Source: Cryptomeria japonica (taxonomy: Eukaryota; Streptophyta; Pinopsida; Cupressales; Cupressaceae). Taken from it: a DNA stretch of 64,000 bases. Positions 46,185 to 57,572 of this stretch are shown here, piece after piece. Position 1 is the stretch's first letter; each line of letters starts with the position of its first letter. The notes below the pieces were generated by a model. It was given only the letters and a program-made list of their open reading frames with translations. It had not been told where the DNA came from and ran no database searches. The translations under genes and the position numbers were made by a program. Location of the stretch: NCBI RefSeq assembly GCF_030272615.1, contig NC_081405.1, positions 155,603,613-155,667,612 of the forward strand, in the 5' to 3' direction.

Positions 46185-49100
46185 TTACATGTTTATAGGT
46201 TCAATGAGGATTTGAGTTACATGATTTTGTATGTCTTTATTTGAAATACTAAAACCATCTCTCTCCTTGTAGAAATGTAGGTAACCTCTTGTGATGTCAT
46301 AAGCATAATCCTTGCTACATGTTGGAACTCCATCATTTTTCAAGTACTCCCAATTTAATTCTTTAAGTCGTTCATCCAATAAATTCTTGATGTAATCCAA
46401 TGCATCTTCTTCAGTGGATCCTGGATTATCTCTCATATAACAAGCTACTGATGAATTTGTTTCTCCTCGAGCTATCTCACCCTTCACAACCAAAGATTGA
46501 ATTTCATATTAAAATATATATATTGAGCTCACATCAAACTCAACATTTTAATTTTTATGAATTTACGTAGAATGCTATTAATATTAAAAAAAAATTATAT
46601 TACATACCTTAAAGGATTTAATATCACCTCTTAGTCTAAGGCTCACACACAAAATATCCATGAATCTTGATGGATAATCAATTTTTGGAAGAATATTGTC
46701 TGAAAGAATCTCATCTATTGTTAACACGGGTTGAAATGTGGTTGCACGAGTCCCTGAACTAACTGTTCCATTCTCAATGTGTTCTTCCAAAGTTGGTATG
46801 TGACTTGTAGCAAGCCACTCAGCTTCTTGCATCATGGCATCTGCATAACCTTCCCACTACATAAACAAGCCATAGTTTTAAATTAGAAACAATAAAAGCA
46901 TATTATTCCCTTAAAAAAAAAAATTTAAAACTAAATTTAGCCTAATTTTTAGTTATAAAAGATAAATAACCCACTAAAGTATATGACACGACAAAATAAT
47001 TTCAAAGTATTAAACAATTAGATAATATAAGGAGAAAGGCACTAATACACATCCCAAAACACTTTTGATAAAAAAAAATTTTAAAAGGTATATAATAAAT
47101 TAAGAAAGATTAGACAAAAATTAAACAAATCTATATACACAAGCCTATTAATTTGTTTTATTAAATTATAAAGCTAAGTTCTATATTCAAGTAAAATTAA
47201 GATGTGTAGACTAAAGCAAATTATGTGACAAAATAAGAAAAATAAAATAGGTGTATAAAGTATTTCACACATAAAGAAGATGATTAAATAAAACATTTAG
47301 TAGAATTAAATTTAATTAATATGAAATCAAGCATTTTTTTTTACCAATATGATATAAAAATACTTAAGCTTATAAGATTAATATGGCCCTGTGAGTAAAA
47401 ATCATAATTTTAAATAGATGATAATATATAACATTATGAAGCATGTGAAAAAATATGAAATTAAAATAATATTTTATGTTTTCTCTTTTAAAAACTAAGG
47501 TTGAACAAATTTGATGATCTTTGCATATATTTATAAGATAGTTAAAGTAAATAAAATATTTCATTTATGTAAAGGTAAATAACAAAAACCATAGCCATAC
47601 AGCATCTTTAGAGGGGATGAGAGTATCTCGGCCTTGAATCTTTTCAGCTTCTCGATCCATTTCATTGACTGTCTCATACAATGCCATATATAGAACTTTC
47701 ATATATTCGGGAAGATGGTCTATAGATGTCGGATCCCACCTAAGAGACACATAGAAGATTATTATATCATAGTCCTAAATAGATGTATTATTAGGTATAA
47801 GTTATAACTAGACAAATCATGATTTACCACTTACTTCTTGATAGCCTTTGTGAGGAGTTTCAATTCATCTAGTGTTCCATATGTGTCGTATGTATCATCT
47901 AAATATGTTGCAATTGTAGAGAACTTTGCTACGCCATATCTAAATGCAGAATACCTCTCATCCTCACAAATAGCACATGCCATAAAAAAATATTCTACAT
48001 GACGATGGCGAGCGAATTCCAATTTAGACAAACCAGACTCCCTCCACCATCTGAAATACAACACCCAGTTAAAAATAAATCACGCAAAACCTTAATTACT
48101 CATAAAATTACTAACCAATTTCTTCCTTAATAAAAAATAGTTAAAATAAAATTAAATCTATTATACGTATAATTATAAAATCTAATAATCAATGTCGCTA
48201 ACTCACCTAGAATAAGTTTTAAGCTCTTGTTGATGCAGTGACTGAATCGCATTGAAGTCCATTTTAGCTAAAATTAAAAGTTTCTCATTGCCCGCCATCC
48301 TAAGTAGCCAATTGTACATATTTTTAATTCAAAGGCAAAATGACGTCGCAAACACATGAATGTAAAATACATTTATTTGATACTATAAAAGGTGTTTCCA
48401 CTACCTGGCCCACGATTCGTTTTCTCCATAGATCTGGATATATTTCTTTGCTTCCAATCTGGGCAGATTGCTGTACCAGCCATACTCCAGATTGAATGAT
48501 ATCTGGATATAAAAATGTTCTTATTACAATATATGCAAAGGAGTTTGTATGATCTATATATAGGAAAAGAACAAGCTAAATAGTAAATGCATCTGCACTT
48601 CACAGAGGAGTCAATCTTCTAGTCTTCCTAAGCTTACCTCTTGTAAAAGGTTTGAGCTGATCTCACTCTTCTCCATAGCTTGATTTAAATATGTAGTAGA
48701 GAATTCCTTAGCCTCGTCCAAAATTTTCTCCCCACGAAAAGCAATATGTGAAGCCCGAAACAGATTTAGAATACCTTTAATTTTATCCTCCTCTGTTTGC
48801 GCAGTGGAGCACAAGAACTGCCCATTTGCTGTTCTAAAGGCTCCCAACATTCCTGCCATTATAGTTTCCACAATATTGTGTTAGCAAATATAGCAATATC
48901 AAGTGAACCCAAAAATCAGATTGAATATAGGTTAAAATGTTTCTTATTTTCACAAGGTATTTAGATTTATAACAGAGATTATACCTGGAGAAACAGGATA
49001 TCTATGGAGTCTAAGAATCCGAAAGCCCAAGGCCGTGATGTTGAGATCTCTTTGGCATTCACCCCAATGCCTGTTGCATTCCTTTCAAACTGTTATATAC

Positions 49101-49938
49101 ATATTGATGGCACATTGTTTATAATAATAAAAAGTTATGGAGTCAGGACCTTTTCAAAAAAAAATGTTTAATTAATAAAAAGCAAACCTGTAAATAAAAT
49201 CAAGGGCTTCTTTAATTTCCTTTTGAAAATGTCGATCTATTCCAAGACGTTCAATATTATCAACGAGGACAAGAAGTGGGGAAATATTTTCTGCAGATGC
49301 ACTGAACATGTCTTTGATCTCGCTAATAAGACTCCCACAATGTTCAGCGTAGAGAGGAGCCTATGAAATCCCAAGAGACATTCATTTGATAAGAAACTCA
49401 CGTAATCTTGTGAATCAATTTTTTATTTCTTATTCAATCTCTGTATTGTGAACATTCTACTTATTGTAAACTTAAAGCTTTTAAAATCTATCATTTAACA
49501 AAACAAAATTACCGTAACAGTTATACCTATTATTAACTGAAAGCTTTTAAAATCTATCGTTTAACAAAACAAAAATACCATAACTGTTCTACCTATTATT
49601 AACTGAAAGCTTTTTAAAATCTATCATCTAACAAAACTAAAGCACTGTAACAGGCTATACAATAAATTTTTAAAAGAAGGAAAAAAATTGGTTACCTCAT
49701 AAGGATGCTTCGGAAGAGACTGTATAAAATCATCGCCCCACAAGTTGGGATGATGCTTACCAGTGCGCCGCAATGGGATTTCTACTTTAGATAAGGCCTG
49801 ATTTACGATAGGCTTTATAAGCTTTTTCCTTGGTATTAATGGCACTGCTTTACTGCAAAGTTGAAGATTGTGGGACTGGGGAGGGTGAGGTTTGAGGCAG
49901 AAGCCCAAATTAGGTGGAAAAATGGAGATAAGAGCCAT
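46185..49938 (-). CDS. Terpene synthase, conifer TPS-d type, intact ten-exon gene
   Basis: Exons in gene order: 49938-49696, 49360-49188, 49070-48985, 48852-48638, 48502-48405, 48299-48207, 48050-47835, 47739-47601, 46856-46608, 46481-46185. All nine introns are GT-AG, phases agree, and 1809 bp encode 602 residues plus TAA. Residues 1-56 are rich in S, P, K and lack acidic residues until E53, like a plastid transit peptide. [11 protein letters not shown] (57-67) is the RRX8W motif of monoterpene synthases; RHR at 317-319 fits the RxR motif; DDTYD (354-358) binds magnesium-diphosphate; GDIKSFKGE (498-506) is an NSE/DTE-type second metal site with G for the first N/D, common in conifers. Nine introns match the gymnosperm mono-/sesquiterpene synthase class. 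Likely substrate geranyl diphosphate; the product is unknown. The start is the ATG at 49938. Confidence 0.92.
49474..49660. repeat. 66-bp tandem repeat in terpene synthase intron 1
   Basis: Nearly three units start at 49474, 49540 and 49606 with AAAGCTTTTAAAATCTATC and contain TTTAACAAAAC and CTATTATTAACTG. The 66-bp period is regular. It lies within the 335-bp first intron and accounts for over half of it. Confidence 0.92.
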
Positions 49939-50010
49939 TGCAAGCAAAATTTGTTTGTTGCTCTTTTACAGAGAGAATTGAATGTTGCAAGGAATGCTAG
50001 TTTGTTTCCA

Positions 50011-50018
50011 ATTTATAG
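50011..50018 (-). promoter_or_regulatory. TATA box of the terpene synthase gene
   Basis: Minus strand CTATAAAT in the context CTCTATAAATTGG, 74 bp upstream of the start codon. This would put transcription start about 40-45 bp before the ATG, a normal plant spacing. Confidence 0.75.
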
Positions 50019-50067
50019 AGAAAAATCATTTGTGAAAAGGGGAGGTGAAAAAGCATGTGTTCTTTAC

Positions 50068-50073
50068 CACGTG
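50068..50073 (-). promoter_or_regulatory. G-box (CACGTG) in the terpene synthase promoter
   Basis: Palindromic CACGTG in the context ACCACGTGTAG, about 50 bp upstream of the TATA box. G-boxes are bound by bHLH and bZIP factors; MYC-type bHLH proteins activate terpene synthases in jasmonate responses. Functional use here is inferred from position. Confidence 0.5.
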
Positions 50074-50089
50074 TAGAGTCTGGTTCTCT

Positions 50090-50384
50090 ACATCTCCCGC
50101 GTGCGTTGAAATAGGAACCCTTGTGCACCCTAATTTGGCTAATTAGGTGAAAAATCACTAATTTATGACCCTTGTGCACCTAACCAATCCTATTGCATTC
50201 ATTGAAACTATCCAAAAGCCAAAAAAAAAATAGCCATAACCACTTTTTAGTATTGCTATAATAATAACTTTTTTTTGTTTAGAATTAGGTTGGATAATAA
50301 TATTAGATAATACATTTTTGCAAGAATATAATGGAGAGTGGCCATAATTGTAATATAGTTATAAACTTACAATAGTATCTATAA
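50090..50384. other. Distal promoter region of the terpene synthase
   Basis: Contains two direct copies of ACCCTTGTGCACC (50118-50130 and 50169-50181) 51 bp apart, separated by a CTAATTTGGCTAATTAG segment. No coding sequence. The doubled motif is a candidate regulatory repeat only by position. Confidence 0.5.
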
Positions 50385-50670
50385 CTAATTCAAATCTTAA
50401 CAATAACCCTAATTGTAACCTTAACATAATTTGTACCCTACCCAAATTTTTAACCTAATTAGCCAAATTTTTAACCTAATTCTAACTCTAAATCTAACGT
50501 TAAATACAACTTTAATCATATTTTTTTTGTAACTTTAATCTTAATTTAGAAATAATTTAAACCTTATTTTAACAATTTAATTTAGAAATAATTTAAACCT
50601 TATTTTAACCTTAACCTTAACTCTTATTCTAACACTAACTCTTAATATAAACCTAATTTTAATCCTAATC
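50385..50670. repeat. Degenerate telomere-like array
   Basis: Imperfect six- to eight-base units such as TAACCCTAA, TAACCTTA, TAACCTAATT and CTAACTCTAA recur over about 285 bp, all with the C-rich strand on +. Two longer units (CCAAATTTTTAACCTAATT and AATTTAGAAATAATTTAAACC) are duplicated within it. Resembles the plant telomere heptamer CCCTAAA but with strong decay. Confidence 0.6.
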
Positions 50671-50870
50671 ATAATTTAATAATTTTAAAATTATTATAAT
50701 TAATAAGAATTAAGATTAAATTTATATTAAAACATAATTATTAATTAAGTTATAATCATTTATTTAAATTATAACCTTAAAATTAATAATAATAAATTTA
50801 TTATTATATATTTTTGATAATGTTATTATTAAAGAATTATTTATAATTAATATATTAATCTTTATATAAT
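50671..50870. other. AT-rich spacer with LINE target-site duplication at its end
   Basis: About 85-90 per cent A+T, no genes. TCTTTATATAAT at 50859-50870 is the left copy of the LINE target-site duplication. Confidence 0.7.
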
Positions 50871-51137
50871 TTTTTTTTTTATATTAAAGATCGAGGGAGA
50901 ATAGAACAAAAAGATAGTTGTCACCGCCACATGATAGCAGAAACAAAAACTAAACTAGAGTGAGAGTTTGAAACCGCACAACAGTGAACGATCAAGAAGT
51001 CTGAAACTATCCAACAGAGAAATTATAAGAAAACAACAGATAAGCTAGGACAGGATGCCATCAATGGCCTCCACCCAAGCCGTCCACCCCTACGATCCTT
51101 CCATCCAGACAATGTTCTTCCGGCTCAGGATTTGAGA

Positions 51138-52709
51138 TCACATCTCAACCTGGGCGTAGGAGGGTTCCCTATTAGTTCTAACTTCATTGTTCAGCCTATT
51201 GAGCGTCTCCTCAAAGGATGAGAGGTTGTCCCCGTTGCGTCTCCATTCGTACCCATCTTTCATCTCATAGATGAACATGGTGGCGTGCCCGTCTTTCAGG
51301 AACCTCAATAGCTTATTCCTTTCAACGTTCATGGTAAGAGTAACCTGCATAGCAATTTTAAAGAATATGAGTATTCAGAAAGATTCAGTAAGGGCCCTGG
51401 TTTGACCATCAAACCTCTCAGCATTCCCAATCTTCCATATATACTAGAGGATATTAGCAAATAAAATAAACTAGAAAATATTAGCATCTTTCTTTAAGCC
51501 ATGAATATAACCAGAGATAACTTTCATCGTATTCATAAGGTCAGGGATAGAAAAACCAAACATTAACCAGATCTCCTTAGAAATGCAGCTGTCAAAGAAG
51601 ATATTCCTGCAAGTATCAGGGAGTTTACAGATACAACAAAGATCAAAAGCATCACAACTCCATTTTAGAGGGAGCCTATTCAGCAACAACAACCATTTAA
51701 AGCACTTGAGTTTTGGTTCAATCGAACTTTTCTAGAGCCTGCTAAATATTTTCTGCCACTATAGAATAGAAAGGTTAGAATACCATAACATATTAGCATG
51801 ATTGATAATAGAGGAATCAGAGTTCAGAATAGCATATATATTTCGTGCCTTAATTTTAGACAAAAGAATACCATCTGCCCACTTAAAAGATAAGAAACTA
51901 TGCGAGTCCACGTAGCAATCCTTAGGCAGTCCAAGATCCGCACAAGCCCATTTAATCAAATGGTAGGTCCTTTTTTGAGAGGAAGGAAGGTTGAACTTCA
52001 AACTGAGCTCTTCCCAAGAAGGAATATTACCATGCTCCAGAATATAAATGAAGAGTTTAATTCCTTTTCTGGCCCAGGCCCTAGCTAAGAACCCTTGTGT
52101 GAGAACCAGAGGCTTGCCCGCGTGATGGAGGTTCCACCATATGGATCTCTCACCATGGATAAGGTCACCACTACTAACACTAGTGTTACCTAATAATCCT
52201 CTAACATATTCCTAGGCCTTCCAGATAGACCTAAACACACAAGAGCCTTGGACAAAGATAGGGAAATCATCGGCCACCAGGTCGGCAAAAGGTAAACCTT
52301 TCTAGGAGTTGGCCTTCTTCAAAACAACCCTCTCAATGTTGCTTCTGATTAAAACCTTCCAAGGCTTATGTCCTTCCAAGGCATGGAAGATCCACTTAGC
52401 CGCAAGAGCAATACCTTGGGTCCTAAGATCTTTTAACCTAAGGCCACCAAGAGTTTTCTCAGTGTGACACCATTTCCAATTAACAACATGCAATTTCCTG
52501 TTGCCTTTACCATCCAACTAGAGAAACTACCTAACAGCCTTTTGAATCTCAAGGATCTGGTAGTTGATAAACATCCAAGTAGAGGAATAGTAGATATTAT
52601 AAGATGAGAGGATTTTTTGGCAAACTTGAACTCTACCAGCTAGGGAGAGGAATCTATTGTTCCATTTGTTTAGTTTCTTGTCAGTTTTCCCTTTAACCCA
52701 GAGCCACAT
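51138..52709 (-). pseudogene. LINE ORF2 C-terminal region (zf-RVT type)
   Basis: Segments read RFLSLAGRVQVCQKILSSYN near 52600-52670, WKWCHTEKTLGGLRLKDLR near 52400-52480, and LLLNRLPLKWSC, DLCCICKLPDTCRNIFFDSC and SKEIW near 51560-51690. The last has the CxxC...H/F..C zinc pattern of zf-RVT domains with the histidine lost (NIFFDSC). The 51138-51350 stretch near the 3' end shows no known domain. Confidence 0.85.
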
Positions 52710-52714
52710 ATCCT

Positions 52715-53578
52715 TCAGGGAGGGGGATTCAGAAAACGGGCACCAAGGTATCTAACAATCTTGGATGGACCACCCCATTGGTACCCATAGTTATCAAACC
52801 AATCCGGGGGATGCTCCCTCCAACTAAGAAACGTCGACTTGGCCTTAGAGATCTGGGCTCCCGCGATAGAGCCAAACAGATGTAATTTATGGTTAAGGTG
52901 ATCCATATTAGCTTTGGTAAGCTCAAGAAAGAGAGTCGTGTCATCAACAAATTGAATGTTGATAAGTTCATTGTCATCAGGGAGCCTAACTCTGTTAACT
53001 TTGGTGGAGAGCGAGCTATCTCTAAGGAGATAGTATAATGCATTCGAGGCAATAACGAATAGGGCAAGGGCTAGAGGGCACCCCTGATGAATGGAGCAGG
53101 AAAGCAAAATAGGAGGTGAGAGGGAGCCATTAACATCAATATGCGCAGAAGCATCCTGTAAAAGGACTTTAACATAGGAACAAAATTCCCTAGGAAAACC
53201 AAAGGATTCAAGCTTTAGGATAATAAAGCCCCATTCCAGCCTATCATAGGCTTTTTCAAAGTCTAGGAGAAACATAACAACATCTTGCCCAGAGACCTTA
53301 GCCCAATCCATAGCTTTCCAACTGGTAATAAGGTTTTCCAGAATATATCTACCCTTAATGAACCTGGTCAACGTAGAGCATATGAACTTGGGTAGGATCG
53401 TTTCCAGCCTAATAGCAAGCATTTTAGCCAAAATCTTATAGGAAACATTGAGAAGAGTAATGGGCCTCCAGTTTTCGCTGAGGACCTTATCCCCATCCTT
53501 GGGTAAGAGTTTAATAGTGCCCTTGTTGATAGATCCTCCAAGGGAGCCTTTAAGGACAGCCTCATTATAAACGTCCAA
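52715..53578 (-). pseudogene. LINE reverse transcriptase
   Basis: Open for 287 codons, the longest uninterrupted frame in the window. Contains IKLLPKDGDKVLSENWRPIT, LLNVSYKILAK, FIKGRYILEN, LLDFEKAYDRLEW, SIHQGCPLALALF and FVDDTTLF. The usual RQGCPLSPxLF reads HQGCPLALALF; FADD reads FVDD, keeping both catalytic aspartates. This domain copies element RNA at the nicked target. Confidence 0.92.
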
Positions 53579-54148
53579 AAGGTTAGAGCAGATCCAATCA
53601 CTATTAGCTTTGTAATATTCAATAGGGAGCCCATCAGGCTGCGGGGCTTTATCATTATGGAGGGAATTGATGGCACTTTGAATTTCATCAAAAGAGAAGT
53701 GAACTTCAGGAGGCAGGCATCTTCCTTAGTGATCCTTCTGGGGATGTTGGCTTGAAACTCGATTCTAAGGGTCTTATCTGCCTCAGACTCCTCAGAGGTG
53801 AATAGATTTTGGTAAAAGAGAGCAAAGGCCTCTTTAATCTTGTCAAGGTCAAAGATCTCATCATTATCAATGATGATTCTATCAATTGTTTCCCGGCTAT
53901 GTTTATGCCTAAGAAGGTTAAAGAAAAAATTGGAACCTTTGTCACCAAACTGAAGCCAGTGGGTACGGGCCCTAATCATCACCCCCTTAATCTTGGTGTG
54001 TTGGTGTCGTCTAAGAGTATCCCTCGCACTAGCCACATTAGTAGCAAGTTCGGGGTTGGAGGGATCTGACTAGACTTCATTTTCCATCCGTAAGAGGTTA
54101 CTGTTAAGAGTAATTTCCTCAAATCTATAGTCTTTGGCCCTTTTCTGA
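53579..54148 (-). pseudogene. LINE ORF2 endonuclease-RT connecting region
   Basis: 53579-54036 reads ARTHWLQFGDKGSNFFFNLLRHK, the conserved RxxWLxxGDxNTxFFH block, followed by an EEADKTLRIEFQANIPRRIT-like part. It leads into the reverse transcriptase start near 53578 through a frameshift. Confidence 0.85.
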
Positions 54149-54997
54149 TCAATAGTTTGCAATTTTTTGCCAAGAGTTAATATTAAAGTTCCATCTATCA
54201 ATATGTGACGCAAGGTCCTCGTTACTTTTATTGATCAATCTGATAATGCTAATGGTAGAGAGAACATCCGCATCTTTGAGGAGGTTAGTGTTGAGAATGA
54301 ATTTCTTAGGCCCCAACCTATTGGTGGGAAGAGGGTTAGACAATCTGATATGGGTAGAGATAGGGTGATGATCAGATAAAGTAAAGGGGTAGACCACAAT
54401 AGGGTTACCATGAGCATTAGGGGCAAATGAAAGGAGGTCCTTATTGGCATAAATTTGGTCGAGCCTACAATAGATTCTATTAGGACCTATTTGGGAGTTA
54501 CACCATGTGTTCCATAGCCCCTTGGATTCAACCTTTTTACTGAGTAGAGGGTCAAACAAATTTCTAATATGTTTCATCCTATCCGAATGGGTTTTTTCAG
54601 AACCCTTCCAACCAAAGGCAATTCAATCCTAGAGGGATATTCTTTCCTTATAGTCATTAGACGCATAGATGTTACAGATCCCAAAGAGGGTGTTGTTAAT
54701 ACTAACTGATGCCCAAACAACCCTGTTACATGGGGAGAAGCCCTTGCCAGTGATGTGATTCGCCCATTTAGGGCTGACGAGCAAACCAACACCTCCCCTA
54801 CCCTTGAGATGGCTAGATTAGAATTTGATAGAGTCCTTCCAAATGAAGTTTAAATTAGTTTCTAGAGTAAAATTAACAGATTTTAGCTCCTGAAGCATAA
54901 GGAAATCCATATCTTTATGGGAATCCATGAAACATTTAACAATCCTCTTCCTGTCTGGAGCTTCCAGACCTCTCACATTCCATGAGATGAATTTCAT
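54149..54997 (-). pseudogene. LINE ORF2 apurinic-like endonuclease
   Basis: Starts MKFISWNVRGLEAPDRKR at 54997 (SWNVRG is the typical beginning), then LMLQELKS (catalytic E), GVGLLVSPKW, ICNIYASND, CRLDQIYANKD and TLSDHHPISTHI. The SDHHP motif holds the catalytic D and H. The middle, LxGDFN-like, part near 54600 is broken by stops. It nicks target DNA to start insertion. Confidence 0.9.
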
Positions 54998-55016
54998 GGT
55001 AAACCAGATGGGGTAG

Positions 55017-56658
55017 TTATGGGCCTTCAACAGCTAGGAGGCTGTTGTCACAAGCAGGGGAACCCTTGTCCTTTTTTTTCGTAGAGTTAGCCTTATTCTT
55101 AGACCCCATGGGCCTTCCCCTTCTATTAGGTTTGGGAACGCCATCTGTTTGAACGTCAAGGTCATCTCCAGGCGCATCCTCCTCCAGACAGATACTTCCT
55201 GGGAGAGGTTCTTCCAATTCCATCAGTATGACATTCACCTTCGATCAAGGCCCTTATGAGTAGAACATGCTAGGGGAACAAAAGGCAAAGTTTCTAACAA
55301 CACTAGTGTCAGCACTGATGACCTGAGCCATGGTAGAATTTGAGGACATGCCCCTAGTGGATCCACTACTGCTATCGTTACAAAGGATGGAATCGATCTT
55401 CTAAGAGAGATTAGTAGATCCATCACCCATAACGATACCGCCAGAGCATCTAAGAGGGGTTTCAAAAATTCTAATTATGCTCTTAACCTTAGAGGGGGTG
55501 TGAGAAATAATAACTAGGGGAGGATTAGAAGAAGCTCTGCCCTTATCCAAAGCCATTTGTTGTGCATTCTTCCTTCTGTGCTTTTTGGAGTTCATTACGA
55601 CTTGGTAGCCGTTGTTCGATAAAATAGAGGAGGTGACATCCAGAGGATGGAGAGGGGGGGCCGCACTGGAGGGTGGGAGCAAGGTGTTCGAGGTGGGAAT
55701 GGAAGGTTCAGGGCGAATAGCAGGGGCGGATTCCATGGTGGGCTGAGCGGTCTAGATGGAGTGACTGTTGGGGATGGGATTAGGCTTAGTAGCATTCGCG
55801 ACGGAAGCTCTCTTCCTCAAGATGGGGCAGTTTTTCCTCACATGTCCCTCATTTTTATAGAGGAATCACGCGTTCAAACCTCCCAAAAATTCCAGTGTGC
55901 AGGAGAAAGAGTCCTCTACAATATTGAGATGGAGGGAATTGGGCAGGTTAACCCCAGGTAGGATGGAGATAAGTAATCTGGCATCGAGATGGGGAACAAG
56001 ACATGGGGTTTCATCCATGCGGATGAATTTGCCGAAGGGTTCGACAATTTGAGGGATGAACTTTCATGAAAATGATGGTATATTTTTAATGATTACCCAT
56101 CTAGAGCTCAAAAGAGCCAAGATTTCTTCAGGATTAGCTTCACGGGACCAACTTAGGGCATGAAAAGTCGTTTTACCCACATTCCAGTATAGTTTCTTTA
56201 GAACTTCTGATTGCATTTCATGTGATTTGAAAAATATGATGAACAAACCCCTTCTGAATTTGCCTATAGAAAGAAAAACAAAGCCCTAATTTTAGGTTCC
56301 CATAATTTTAAAACCAATCATCCATGAATTTCTGAGGAGGGCATTTATCCGCATCCACACAAGCAAAGAAAATGGTAGAATCTTTCAACCTATTTTTTTC
56401 CAAAGTAATTTCATTCACCATGGATTCATTAGGGGAGATGGTGAAAGGATTGGGGCCGAAACTAGGGTCCTTACCTTGTGGACCCGCCCCATCACCATCT
56501 GCGGCAGCCACAAACCTAGCATCCTTCACGACGAAGCACGAGCCTCCACCCACGGCCTCACAGAATGACTTTTGTTGCAGAGGGGGTTGGGAGGAGGGCG
56601 GCCAAGTTTGGGAGTGGGGCTTCCCATCTGTATGTACCTCCATTAAAGGCAGAGCCAA
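55017..56658 (-). pseudogene. LINE ORF1 (nucleic-acid-binding, plant DUF4283/zf-CCHC type)
   Basis: ATG at 56656-56658 begins a 116-codon frame with SPNESMVNEITLEKNRLKDS, followed by an RNA-binding-like part in other frames (MFIIFFKSHEMQSEVLKK, WSREANPEEILALLSSRWVI). The zinc knuckle near 55810-55870 reads FLYKNEGHVRKNCP with its first cysteine a stop and its second a tyrosine. A serine- and proline-rich tail follows (55401-55736), and the last part (55017-55238) is acidic, then basic. The protein coats element RNA in intact copies. Confidence 0.8.
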
Positions 56659-56911
56659 TGCACGCCCAAGAAGGGGCGAAAAAACCTAAGCAATTACGAA
56701 ATCATAAATGCAGAACAAAGAAGGGGAAAGAAAGTGCAAACCACGTGAAGGAGGGAGACCTCCTCCAAACCCATGCCAACACCTCGGGAGAAGTCCTCGC
56801 TTGTAGACTGCAAATGAGAAGCCGTCAGTGAGATCCAGTCAGCAAATCCACTTCATTAGAACGCCGAAAAACAGCCGAAATTTAACATTTTCAAACTATT
56901 CTTTATATAAT

Positions 56912-57329
56912 ATTTTAGATTATACTATTGTATTATATAGATTTAATATTATATGATAAGGATATATAATATTTTCTTTCATTTATGTTATAAATTTAGT
57001 CTAGATTAAAATTAAATATGTTAATAATATTAAGTTATTAGGCAAAAGTTTATGTCAAATTTTATTAGATTTTAATAATTTAATTAGTATCTTACTAATA
57101 TATTATTATATATAATTTTATTATTGACTGATTATATATAATTAACATATTTAATTCTTATTTGTTTTAATATCAAAAACAAAATTAATCCTAATATAAT
57201 ATTTTTAATTATATTATTGTATATATATATACTTAATTATATTAATAATATTTGTCAATAATATTTAATTGAATTATAAACTATATAGAGAATATATATT
57301 AATATTTTTATCAAAGATATTTTATTTTT
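56912..57329. other. AT-rich spacer
   Basis: Continues the host DNA interrupted by the LINE. No genes; short AT palindromes such as TATATATATA only. Confidence 0.6.
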
Positions 57330-57332
57330 GTC

Positions 57333-57572
57333 CAAGGGGTTGAGTTTAGTTGGTTAAAGCATTGAGTTCTCAATGTGGAGACCCAAGTCCAACTCCCACG
57401 AGGGACACCTTTGTGTAGAATTCTAAGTTGTGACTCTTGGTCTTCCATTGGTTGTTTAAAGTGGATTTCTAAGTTGTGACCCTTGGTCTTCCAATTGTTG
57501 TTTCTAGTTTGGTGCTCGAATGAGTAAAAAATGAACTTCGTGATTCTATGATACTTAATACAAAAAAAAAAG
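57333..57572 (+). mobile_element. tRNA-derived SINE
   Basis: Starts GTCCAAGGGGTTGAGTTTAG. TAGTTGGTTAAAGC (57358-57371 region start) fits the Pol III A box, and CCCAAGTCCAACTCCC (about 57390) stands where the B box (GGTTCAAATCCC) is in related plant SINEs. Pairing of the tRNA arms is poor. A CTAAGTTGTGAC..TTGGTCTTCCA segment is duplicated in the tail part. The 3' end is poly(A) at 57563-57572, and AAGATATTTTATTTTTG before it resembles AAGATATATTTTATTTTGG after it, an imperfect target-site duplication. Confidence 0.8.

Larger units (their letters stand above)
50871..56899 (-). mobile_element. L1-type LINE retrotransposon, near full-length, decayed
   Basis: A 6.03-kb minus-strand element. The poly(A) tail is seen as T10 at 50871-50880, and an exact 12-bp duplication TCTTTATATAAT flanks it (50859-50870 and 56900-56911). 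Order from 5' to 3': ORF1 with damaged zinc knuckle (56658-55400), ORF2 with endonuclease (from 54997), reverse transcriptase (53578-52715) and zf-RVT-type C-terminus (to about 51140). This is the plan of plant L1 LINEs. Stops and frameshifts throughout. Confidence 0.95.

Noticed and set aside
49939-49947. Earlier start for the terpene synthase at 49947
   Set aside because: The codon there is TTG; the first ATG in frame is at 49938 and gives a normal transit peptide.
49861-50076. 71-codon + frame over the terpene synthase first exon and promoter
   Set aside because: Antisense to exon 1 and the TATA region; no domain.
57333-57410. Possible functional tRNA gene
   Set aside because: A- and B-box-like motifs are present but stems do not pair properly and a SINE body with poly(A) follows.
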